A stretch of DNA of 12,461 nt from Natrialbaceae archaeon (GTDB taxonomy: Archaea; Halobacteriota; Halobacteria; Halobacteriales; Natrialbaceae). Of the stretch, positions 7,386 to 12,461 are shown in pieces (positions within the stretch are counted from its first letter, which is position 1; each line of letters begins with the position of its first letter). The DNA is taken from assembly GCA_003552885.1 (NCBI GenBank), contig PUPA01000114.1:1-12461 (forward strand), read 5' to 3'. The notes under the pieces were generated by a model. It had not been told where the DNA came from, made no database searches, and saw nothing but the letters and a program-made list of their open reading frames with translations. The position numbers and the translations under genes are program-made.

Positions 7386-7646
7386 ATGACCAAAACGGCG
7401 GAGACCGACGACCGCGGGCGGATCGTCATCCCCCACGAGATCAGGGAGCGACACGGAACGCGCTACCGGATCGTCGAACTCGCAGACCGCGTGGAGCTGA
7501 TCCCGCTCCAGGACGACCCGATCGCGGGGCTGCGCGATGCCGTCGGGGACGCCTTCGAGGGGAGATCGGTCGCCGAGATCAAACGCGACGCCCGGGATGC
7601 GGCGCGTGAAGACACCGTCGCGGAGTTCGGCGAGTCGCGGGAATGA
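7386..7646 (+). CDS. vapB: VapB-like antitoxin, AbrB/MazE-type DNA-binding protein
   Basis: The protein has 86 residues. Residues 4-45 form a swapped-hairpin AbrB domain: ETDDRGRIVIPHEIRERHG followed by RYRIVELADRVELIPL. The DxRGRIVIPxEIRE core is the DNA-binding signature of this family. Residues 45-86 form an acidic, helical tail of the kind that wraps and blocks the partner toxin. The ATG at 7386 was preferred to an upstream ATG because the domain starts here and the longer form would read through the palindrome. The stop overlaps the vapC start by four bases (ATGA), so the two are translated together. Expected roles are neutralising VapC and repressing the operon. Confidence 0.88.
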   Translation: MTKTAETDDRGRIVIPHEIRERHGTRYRIVELADRVELIPLQDDPIAGLRDAVGDAFEGRSVAEIKRDARDAAREDTVAEFGESRE

Positions 7647-8026
7647 TCTACGCCGATACGGATTTTTTCATCGCGCTGGTCAAAGACGACGACTGGCTGG
7701 GAGACCGCGCCGCGGCGATCGCGAAGGAGCACGCCGGTGAGATATACACCTCGCGGGCGACGTTGTTGGAGCTGCTTTTGATCTCGGACCGATTCGAATT
7801 CGATCGGCTGGAGGCGCTGAGCTACATCCTCGAAATCGCCTCGGTGCGCGAGGACGAGACCGTCGTCTTCCAGGCCGCGGAGTACATGGACCGGCATGGC
7901 CTCACGACGTTCGATGCGTATCACCTCGCGTGCGCCGACGGCGACCCGATCGTCTCCTCCGATACGGCGTTCGACGAGGTGACGGACGATCGGATCGCCA
8001 TCGAGGATCACGAGGGGCGGTCGTAG
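7643..8026 (+). CDS. vapC: VapC-like toxin, PIN-domain ribonuclease
   Basis: This 127-residue protein is a single PIN domain of normal length. The acidic, metal-binding positions expected of the family are present: Asp5 in MIYADTDFFIAL, Glu43 in LLELLL, Asp91 in TTFDAYHLA and Asp107 in VSSDTAFDEV. Family knowledge: VapC toxins are Mg2+-dependent endoribonucleases that cut tRNA or rRNA when the antitoxin is lost. The gene follows vapB with an ATGA overlap, which is the standard toxin-antitoxin arrangement. All catalytic residues are intact, so it is probably active. The target RNA cannot be told. The location next to a tRNA gene and a second, broken PIN gene suggests an accessory region. Confidence 0.9.
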   Translation: MIYADTDFFIALVKDDDWLGDRAAAIAKEHAGEIYTSRATLLELLLISDRFEFDRLEALSYILEIASVREDETVVFQAAEYMDRHGLTTFDAYHLACADGDPIVSSDTAFDEVTDDRIAIEDHEGRS

Positions 8027-8501
8027 GCCGGTCGTCGCCGAGGATCCGTGTTTCTCACGCGGATCACCCGGATGACCGGCCGTGTCGAAGCACCCTCGAG
8101 TCGCGATGTCGCCGACTCGTTGCTCGATGAACGGCGAACGAACGCTCACACACGACTGCTCGACAAAATACGGGAGTCCGGCGGAAGGATATCCCGATCG
8201 TCGTTCTGGCGTTCGAGCATCGCGATCGGGAACCGACGGTTTTCACCAACGATGCCGACTTCGCTGCGTTCTCTCCGATCGCGTATAACCTTCCAGAACT
8301 CACTCTCGAGCACGTCGGCCGAGAGCGTTCCCGTTCACGTAGTATCCGACGCCCGACCCGGATGATCGGTGCCTCGATGGCGGTCGTCGATACTCCCACG
8401 ACGTGGCTGTGTCCCCCGGATCGTCCCGAACGCCGGCGTCCGCCTTTCTCGACTATGGCGGGCGTCGGTGAGGGGGACTGCGGACGTGGGCTACGGCCGG
8501 C
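8027..8501. other. Region between vapC and the NmrA-like gene, holding a PIN-gene remnant
   Basis: These 475 bases contain no intact gene that I can support. The middle part carries the decayed PIN-domain sequence described separately. From about 8345 to 8501 I see nothing beyond GC-rich sequence and the 3' end of the convergent gene. No clear terminator T-run was found after vapC. Confidence 0.5.
8102..8340 (+). pseudogene. Remnant of a second PIN-domain (VapC-like) gene
   Basis: In the frame of base 8188 the translation runs DIPIVVLAFEHRDREPTVF and on through TNDADFAAFSP to YNLPELT. The TNDxDF motif after a helix and a short strand is the C-terminal hallmark of PIN domains, and KDIPIVVLAFEH matches the helix holding the third acidic residue. 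Just upstream, a different frame reads DVADSLLDERRTNAHTRLLD and IRESGG, plausibly the preceding helices, so a frameshift near 8176 is likely. No N-terminal strand with the first catalytic Asp is visible, and no start codon leads into it. It is therefore a truncated, non-functional gene. The exact left end is a guess. Confidence 0.42.
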
Positions 8502-9410
8502 TCACTGCATCGCCTTGACCCAGCCCGGCACCGCGGCCATCCCCTCTTTGTCCTCCCAGCCGTTCGCCCGGAGATACTCCTCGAGGGTCGTGAACGCGAA
8601 GCCGAACCGCTCCTCTACGGCCTCGATGTCGGCCTCGTATCCGACCTCGTTGAACCACTCACACATCACGGTGAACTCCTCGCCGAAGCCCTCGTAGGCC
8701 TCCTCGATGGGGACGTGGTAGGGGTCGACCTCCACGCCGGTCACCCGCGAGAGCGTCTCGGCGGCTTCGGCGAGCGTCAGCTCGTCGCCGGCGAGATCGA
8801 TCCACTCGCCGACGAACGCGTCGGGGTCGGCGAGCGCGACCGCCGCGGCCCGGCCGACGTCGCCGACGTCGATCATCTGCAGGGGGACGCCCTCGGCCAG
8901 CGGCAGGGCGAGAGTCCCCTCCAAGACGTCCTCGGCGAACGCCTCCAGGTTCTGGAAGAAGAAGACGGGCCCGAGGACCGTCAGCGGCAGTTCGAGCCCG
9001 CGGGCGTGGCGCTCGATCTCCCAGGCGGAGTCGAAGTGGGGGACGCCCGTCTCCCGGCGGTGGCTGCCGACGCCGCTGAAGACGAACTGCTCGATCCCGG
9101 CGTCGGCGGCGACGTCCGCGAGGTTCCGCCCCTGTCGGACCTGGCGCTCGTAGCCCTGGGTCCAGAAGTTCGTCACCGCGAACACGCGGTCGGCGGCCTC
9201 GACGGCCGGCCGGAGGCTCGCTGGCTCGTCGAGGTCTCCCTCGACGACGGCCACGCCCCGGTCGGCGAGCGCCCGTGCCGCGTCGCTTTCTGCGTCACGG
9301 GTCAGCCCGTGGATCTCGAACTCCTCGGTGGCGGCCAGGAGGGCGTCGACGACCGCACCGCCCTGGTTGCCGGTCGCGCCGGTTACGAGGACCACCGGGA
9401 GGTCGCTCAT
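8502..9410 (-). CDS. NmrA-like NAD(P)-binding protein (atypical short-chain dehydrogenase fold)
   Basis: The protein has 302 residues. The N-terminus has a Rossmann fold with the glycine motif GATGNQGG (residues 11-18), typical of the NmrA/HSCARG group of atypical SDRs. A segment VVEGDLDEPASL resembles the DxxDxxSL region that contacts the nucleotide. The catalytic YxxxK pair of classic SDRs is not obvious, as usual for NmrA-like proteins, which often sense NAD(P) or act as regulators rather than enzymes. No membrane segment or signal peptide is seen. The start ATG at 9410 leads directly into the fold. It is a single minus-strand gene, separated by about 170 bases from the symporter gene. A different sugar-epimerase-like or quinone-reductase activity cannot be excluded. 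Confidence 0.9.
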   Translation of the reverse strand: MSDLPVVLVTGATGNQGGAVVDALLAATEEFEIHGLTRDAESDAARALADRGVAVVEGDLDEPASLRPAVEAADRVFAVTNFWTQGYERQVRQGRNLADVAADAGIEQFVFSGVGSHRRETGVPHFDSAWEIERHARGLELPLTVLGPVFFFQNLEAFAEDVLEGTLALPLAEGVPLQMIDVGDVGRAAAVALADPDAFVGEWIDLAGDELTLAEAAETLSRVTGVEVDPYHVPIEEAYEGFGEEFTVMCEWFNEVGYEADIEAVEERFGFAFTTLEEYLRANGWEDKEGMAAVPGWVKAMQ

Positions 9411-9500
9411 CGAGGCTCACCCCGGGGATTCGGCTTCGTGTCTACGGACGGCTCGTCCACACAGAGTAGTTGTCTCACGTTACCTGATACGCTCTCGAAT

Positions 9501-9510
9501 CCATATGTAC
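9501..9510 (-). promoter_or_regulatory. Candidate TATA region of the NmrA-like gene
   Basis: On the minus strand GTACATATGG is the most AT-rich word upstream of the ATG at 9410. It would give a leader of about 70 bases. No TATA-like word exists at the leaderless distance (about 9436). Tandem repeats lie directly upstream of it, at the place where archaeal activators bind. This is tentative. Confidence 0.25.
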
Positions 9511-9521
9511 GTTCCCCGACA

Positions 9522-9570
9522 TCGGTGTCACCCCGTAACGTCGGTGTCACCCCGTACCGTCGATGTCACC
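9522..9570. repeat. Tandem 19-base direct repeats (2.6 copies)
   Basis: Two nearly identical units, TCGGTGTCACCCCGTAACG (9522-9540) and TCGGTGTCACCCCGTACCG (9541-9559), are followed by a partial third, TCGATGTCACC (9560-9570). The array starts eight bases beyond the symporter stop codon, read on the minus strand, and lies upstream of the NmrA-like gene. A 19-base step is close to two helical turns, which suits repeated protein-binding sites. Confidence 0.75.
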
Positions 9571-9578
9571 GGTCGGGC

Positions 9579-10565
9579 TCAGTCGCTCGCGATCGACGGC
9601 TCGTACTCCGCCACGGGCTCGCCGTCGATCCGGGTGAAGTAGTTGGCGAGCGCGGGCCCGGAGACGTTGTGCCAGACGCTGAAGATCGCGGGGATCAACG
9701 CCGCGATCGGATCGAAGAACGCGACCGCGAGCGCCACGGCCAGCCCGCTGTTCTGGAGTCCGACCTCGAACGCACACGCCCGGGAACGGTCCTCGGCCAT
9801 CCCCGTGGCACGGCCGACGCCGTATCCGGCCCCGAGGCCGATCCCGTTGTGGAGGACGACGGCGAGGAAGACGAGCGCGCTCGCGGTGAGGATGTTCTCG
9901 ACGTTGAGGCCGACGACCGCCGCGACGATGGCGACGATCGCGGCCACGCTGATCGCCGGGAAGATCGAGAGCCCGGCCCGGGCGGCCGTCGGAGCGTACC
10001 GGTCGAGGACGTACCGGAGGGAGAGGCCGGCGATCACCGGTATCAACACGATGAGGACGATCTCCTCGGCCATCTCGGCGAACGTGACCGTGATCTCCTG
10101 GCCCGCCAGGAGGATCACCCACCCCGGCATCACCAGCGGCGCCGCGATCGTCGTCAGCGAGGTGATCGTCACCGAGAGAGCGACGTCCCCCCGCCCGAGG
10201 TAGGTCATCACGTTCGAGGCGGTGCCGCCGGGGGCGGCCCCGACGAGGATCAACCCGACGCCGATCTCCCAGGGGAGCCCCAGCCCGATCACGAGCAGGT
10301 ACGCCGCGAGCGGCATCACCAGCCACTGGGCGAGTGCCCCGATCAACACGTCGCGGGGCCGCTCGACGATCCGCCGGAAGTCGGCGGGCGTGAGCGTCAG
10401 CCCCATCCCGAGCATGATCACCCCGAGCAGGATCGAGATGTAGTCGCCGATCGGCGTGAACGCCCCCGGCGTGTACAGCGCGAGCGCCGCGAACAGCAAC
10501 ACCCAGGCCACGAAAAACCGGCTCGTGAACCGTCCGATCCGCTCCAGGGCCCTCAGCCAGCTCAT
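9579..10565 (-). CDS. Bile acid:sodium symporter (BASS) family transporter
   Basis: This membrane protein has 328 residues and about nine to ten hydrophobic segments. Two family signatures are clear: LVGAAPGGTASNVMTYLGRG (108-127) followed by DVALSVTIT, and ACAFEVGLQNSGLA (263-276). These are the crossover and core regions of BASS transporters, which move organic anions with sodium. The substrate here is unknown; bile acids are unlikely in an archaeon, and keto acids, pantothenate or related anions are possible. The ATG at 10565 was chosen because the family N-terminus begins here and a GGAGG lies ten bases upstream. A longer in-frame version starting at 10778 would begin upstream of the likely transcript start. 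The start overlaps the stop of the upstream repeat ORF by four bases. Confidence 0.93.
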   Translation of the reverse strand: MSWLRALERIGRFTSRFFVAWVLLFAALALYTPGAFTPIGDYISILLGVIMLGMGLTLTPADFRRIVERPRDVLIGALAQWLVMPLAAYLLVIGLGLPWEIGVGLILVGAAPGGTASNVMTYLGRGDVALSVTITSLTTIAAPLVMPGWVILLAGQEITVTFAEMAEEIVLIVLIPVIAGLSLRYVLDRYAPTAARAGLSIFPAISVAAIVAIVAAVVGLNVENILTASALVFLAVVLHNGIGLGAGYGVGRATGMAEDRSRACAFEVGLQNSGLAVALAVAFFDPIAALIPAIFSVWHNVSGPALANYFTRIDGEPVAEYEPSIASD

Positions 10566-10744
10566 CGGTGGCCCCCCTCCCACACCGCCTCCCGCGTCGA
10601 CTCGTCGGCTTGCCGTCCGATCCCCATCCGTCCGCCCGTCGGTCGTTCGAGTCCCGTCCGTCCGCCTGTCGGTCGTTCGAGTCCCGTCCGTCCGCCCGTC
10701 GGTCGTTCGAGTCCCGTCCGTCCGTTCGCCGTTCGTCCGAGCAT
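10562..10744 (-). CDS. Possible leaderless small ORF with ten-residue tandem repeats, ahead of the symporter gene
   Basis: This 60-codon frame starts at an ATG placed about 26 bases after a strong TATA box and ends in a TGA overlapping the symporter ATG. After MLGRTANG it has three copies of RTGLERPTGG, identical at protein level, and then a tail without repeats, RMGIGRQADESTREAVWEGG. The peptide is basic and Gly/Arg-rich, unlike the acidic proteins around it. Because the repeat unit is 30 bases, other frames are open here too, and any gene starting ATGA shows a TGA in the next frame; the main support is the promoter spacing. It may be a true peptide, a coupling leader for the symporter, or non-coding. 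I recognise no family. Confidence 0.35.
   Translation of the reverse strand: MLGRTANGRTGLERPTGGRTGLERPTGGRTGLERPTGGRMGIGRQADESTREAVWEGGHR
10627..10739. repeat. Tandem 30-base repeat, three full copies plus a degenerate fourth
   Basis: Units lie at 10627-10656, 10657-10686 and 10687-10716. They begin TCCGTCCGCC and end TCGAGTCCCG, and the second unit differs by a single C to T change. A degenerate copy follows to 10739. Near-identity of the copies points to recent expansion or ongoing homogenisation. The array lies within the transcribed leader before the symporter gene. Confidence 0.9.
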
Positions 10745-10766
10745 GTCTCCGCGAGTCTTTCGGTGG

Positions 10767-10774
10767 ATAATAAA
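10767..10774 (-). promoter_or_regulatory. TATA box for the repeat ORF and symporter
   Basis: On the minus strand TTTATTAT stands in an AT-rich island (ATCAAATGATTTATTATCC) within GC-rich DNA. The expected transcript start, about 25 bases on, coincides with the ATG at 10744. No other AT-rich word lies between here and the symporter start at 10565, so the symporter is probably transcribed from this promoter with about 180 bases ahead of its ATG. Confidence 0.65.
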
Positions 10775-10826
10775 TCATTTGATACGCGCGGAGGCGAAGA
10801 CGGAGCGGCCTTCGAGGGCGAACCGA

Positions 10827-11303
10827 TCAGTTCTTTCGTCGGGACGACGGGCCGCCGCCCGTCGGCCCCTCCAGGACGCCCCGGCACCGACCCCCCCGGA
10901 GCCGACCGACCGAGAAGTCGAGCGAGTCGTAGAACGGGGTCACCGAGGCGTCGAACTCCGCGACGAGCCGCCCCTCCCGTTCGCGGGCGGCCTCGATCAG
11001 CGCCGTCCCGACGCCGCGGTCGCGGAGACGGCGGCGGACGGCGATCGCCACCACGTGTGCACCCCGGTCGCAGGGCTTGAGGACGACGGCCCCGAGGGCG
11101 CGCTCGCGGCCGCGACCGTCCGTGGTCCCCCCTGCGTGCCCGCTACGGGCCCTGGGTCGTTCCTCGACGGCCAGGAGGACGTCCCCCGCGTCGAGACGGC
11201 GGACGAGGCCCTCGACTTCGAGGGCCGCGGCGTCGACGATCCTGGCGACGGCGAGTCGGTCGTCGGCCGTCGCGACGCGGATCGTCGGCCGGCTCGTGGT
11301 CAC
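10827..11303 (-). CDS. GNAT-family N-acetyltransferase
   Basis: The protein has 158 residues with a GTG start whose GTGA overlaps the stop of the upstream redox gene, so the two are co-translated. The GNAT fold shows as IRVATADDRLAVARIVDAA at the start and strand AHVVAIAV (82-89). The acetyl-CoA loop is RDRGVGTALIEAA (RxxGxG, residues 94-106), with a C-terminal TPFYDSLDFS (122-131) giving the usual Tyr and final strands. The acceptor is unknown; protein, small-molecule or antibiotic acetylation are all possible. A longer ATG start at 11354 exists but would add a low-complexity Arg/Gly-rich leader and overlap the neighbour, so GTG is preferred. The C-terminal 20 residues are Gly/Arg-rich and probably disordered. 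Confidence 0.85.
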   Translation of the reverse strand: MTTSRPTIRVATADDRLAVARIVDAAALEVEGLVRRLDAGDVLLAVEERPRARSGHAGGTTDGRGRERALGAVVLKPCDRGAHVVAIAVRRRLRDRGVGTALIEAAREREGRLVAEFDASVTPFYDSLDFSVGRLRGGRCRGVLEGPTGGGPSSRRKN

Positions 11304-11797
11304 TCGAGCCCCTCGACGGCCGCGAGCAGCTCGTCGATCTCCGGTCGGTCCCACGTCGAGTTGCCCCGGTGGGTGTAGGCCACCTCGACGGCCTCCGGCT
11401 CGCGGACGTCGAGGACGATCGCCGCGGGCATCCGGCCGAGCAGATCCGAGAGCCGGCCGAGCGGTCCCAGCCGAACCGGCTGGTCGAACGCCTCGCCAGC
11501 CGTCGTCGACGGATCGGCACAGAGCGGGTACGGAAGGTCGTAACTCTCCTGCCAGCTGGCCACCCGTTCCCGGGGCTCGGGAACGATCGAGACCACCTCA
11601 GCTCGGCGCTCGCGGAACTCGGGGTAGCGGTCGGCGACGGCCTGCACCTGGCGACGACAGTTCCCACAGTGGTGGTCGCGCTGGAGCAAGAAGACGACGG
11701 CGTCGAGTGGCTCCTCGGCGTCGGCCACCAGCGCGGACACCGACAGCGGGTCCGGGCCGGGACCGACGTTCGGCAACGAGAGCTCCCGGATCGACAT
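11300..11797 (-). CDS. Thioredoxin-fold protein of the AhpC/TSA (peroxiredoxin-like) type
   Basis: The protein has 165 residues without a signal peptide or membrane segment, so it is presumably cytoplasmic. After the strand DAVVFLLQRDHHC comes the CxxC site C44-G-N-C47 followed by RRQVQAV, as in AhpC/TSA-like proteins whose redox centre sits at the start of helix 1. The segment VSIVPEPRERVASWQ with PYPLCADPS (89-97) matches the peroxiredoxin-like pattern in which a strand is followed by a loop with a further Cys (C93). The thioredoxin cis-proline region is probably RMPAAIVLD (122-130). It is likely a thiol-disulfide or peroxide-reducing protein; the substrate cannot be told. ATG 11797 was chosen over 11824 because the fold starts at MSIRELSLPN. 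Its stop overlaps the GNAT gene. Confidence 0.85.
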   Translation of the reverse strand: MSIRELSLPNVGPGPDPLSVSALVADAEEPLDAVVFLLQRDHHCGNCRRQVQAVADRYPEFRERRAEVVSIVPEPRERVASWQESYDLPYPLCADPSTTAGEAFDQPVRLGPLGRLSDLLGRMPAAIVLDVREPEAVEVAYTHRGNSTWDRPEIDELLAAVEGLE

Positions 11798-11836
11798 GGC
11801 CACTGGTTCGGGCGGCGCGGGCAAAAACGCCGCGCC

Positions 11837-12412
11837 TCAACCCTGGCTCTCGGGTGCTGCGCCCCACAGCCGCCAGAGGGCGCGATACAGCGTCGGAAGC
11901 CCACGGTCGAGGCGGTCGGCGACCGATCGGACCGTCCGGAGGTACGCCAGGTAGTCGTCGACGTCTGGTGGATCCGGATACGGCTCCTCGAGCTCGCCGG
12001 CCGCACGGAGGACGGCCCACTCGCGCTCGCCGACGACGAGGTAGGCCTCGGGGTCGAGAAAGAACAGAAACGCCGAGGCGACCGGCACGTCGACCCCCTC
12101 GAGGGCCACGAGCGCTCCCAGGGCCTCGCCCGCATCGTCGGCTCCCGCCGCGTCGGCGATCGCCGCCCGGACCTCGTCGAACCCGTTCTCCCGGAACCGC
12201 GTTTCCCCCTCCCGGCGTTCGCGGTCGGGATACTCCCCGAGGAACCGACGGTAGTACCACCTGACGATCCACTGAGCGTCCCGGCGGCCGAACTCGCCGG
12301 CCGAGAGCGCCGCCGGCATCGTCTCGATGGCGTCCCGTTCGACCGGGTACAGCGGCTCACGGTCGCGGTACTCGGCTGCGCGTCGGTCCACCGTCGAGTG
12401 GGAAAGCTCCAT
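11837..12412 (-). CDS. Unrecognised protein, mostly helical
   Basis: I do not recognise this 191-residue protein. It is predicted to be soluble and largely alpha-helical, with many Arg, Glu and Asp residues. An N-terminal half (about 1-80) holds a Trp/Tyr-rich helix, QWIVRWYYRRFLGEYP, and a C-terminal half holds ALVALEGVDVPVASAFLFFL followed by DPEAYLVVGEREW. The latter resembles the helix-hairpin-helix style pattern (Leu-x-Gly-Val...Ala-Ser...Pro...Tyr) seen in some DNA-binding or glycosylase-like families, but no catalytic residue can be assigned, so this is only a resemblance. It ends 39 bases before the redox gene and may share its transcript. The ATG at 12412 is the first in the frame. 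A role linked to the redox and acetyltransferase genes is a guess from position only. Confidence 0.7.
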   Translation of the reverse strand: MELSHSTVDRRAAEYRDREPLYPVERDAIETMPAALSAGEFGRRDAQWIVRWYYRRFLGEYPDRERREGETRFRENGFDEVRAAIADAAGADDAGEALGALVALEGVDVPVASAFLFFLDPEAYLVVGEREWAVLRAAGELEEPYPDPPDVDDYLAYLRTVRSVADRLDRGLPTLYRALWRLWGAAPESQG

Positions 12413-12461
12413 ACCCTGGAGTGGGTCTCCAAGCCCCTCAACGTGGTGGGGGATCGTGCCC

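Noticed and set aside
7254..7646. Longer VapB starting at 7254
   Set aside because: The added 44 residues lack any antitoxin feature and read through the palindromic operator. The AbrB domain starts right after the ATG at 7386.
9522..9570. CRISPR array
   Set aside because: The repeat units are directly tandem with no spacers and only 2.6 copies.
10627..10739. CRISPR array
   Set aside because: The 30-base units abut each other without unique spacers, and no cas genes are nearby.
9579..10778. Symporter with a 71-residue N-terminal extension of TDGRTDGTRT-like repeats
   Set aside because: The extension would start inside or before the TATA box at 10774-10767. The family N-terminus begins at 10565, where a GGAGG also lies upstream.
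10827..11354. Longer GNAT start at 11354
   Set aside because: It adds a low-complexity Arg/Gly leader overlapping the redox gene. The GTG at 11303 gives a standard four-base overlap and begins at the fold.
8715..11378. 887-residue plus-strand open frame running across the NmrA-like, symporter and GNAT genes
   Set aside because: It is antisense to three well-recognised genes, crosses their intergenic regions and is rich in Arg/Asp/Gly/Pro. It is a composition artefact.

Overview
The window looks like the chromosome of a halophilic archaeon (class Halobacteria). The DNA is very GC-rich and codons end mostly in G or C. The predicted proteins are strongly acidic. Several genes look leaderless, with a TATA box about 25 bases before the start codon. 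The elongator tRNA-Met carries an archaeal bulge-helix-bulge intron, as known in Haloferax and relatives. I cannot name the genus.

Layout from the left. Positions 1-2442 (minus) hold the N-terminal 814 codons of an RND/MMPL-type membrane exporter that runs off the window edge; it carries a long coiled-coil insert outside the membrane. A 451-base divergent gap follows. Next is valS (2894-5650, plus), valyl-tRNA synthetase, which is interrupted in frame by a palindromic repeat-like insert. Convergent to valS lies a protein of unknown function with two PH-like segments and a C-terminal coiled coil (5720-6754, minus). Its leaderless promoter lies back to back with the promoter of the intron-containing tRNA-Met(CAU) (6869-7019, plus).

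Positions 7020-8501 form a small accessory island beside the tRNA. It holds degenerate sequence with coding-like fragments, an intact vapB-vapC toxin-antitoxin pair preceded by a palindromic operator candidate, and the remains of a second PIN-domain gene. The rest of the window is on the minus strand. It comprises an NmrA-like NAD(P)-binding protein (8502-9410), a bile acid:sodium symporter-family transporter (9579-10565), and a GNAT acetyltransferase overlapping a thioredoxin-fold protein with a CxxC motif (10827-11797). The last gene is a 191-residue protein that I do not recognise (11837-12412).

The most unusual points are these. A TATA box is ideally placed for a leaderless 60-residue ORF made largely of perfect ten-residue repeats, placed directly before and overlapping the symporter gene. 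Tandem 19-base repeats lie upstream of the NmrA-like gene. A palindromic insert sits inside valS, and a decayed PIN gene sits beside a live VapBC pair next to a tRNA. No large new multi-gene system is evident; most of the window is ordinary haloarchaeal chromosome.
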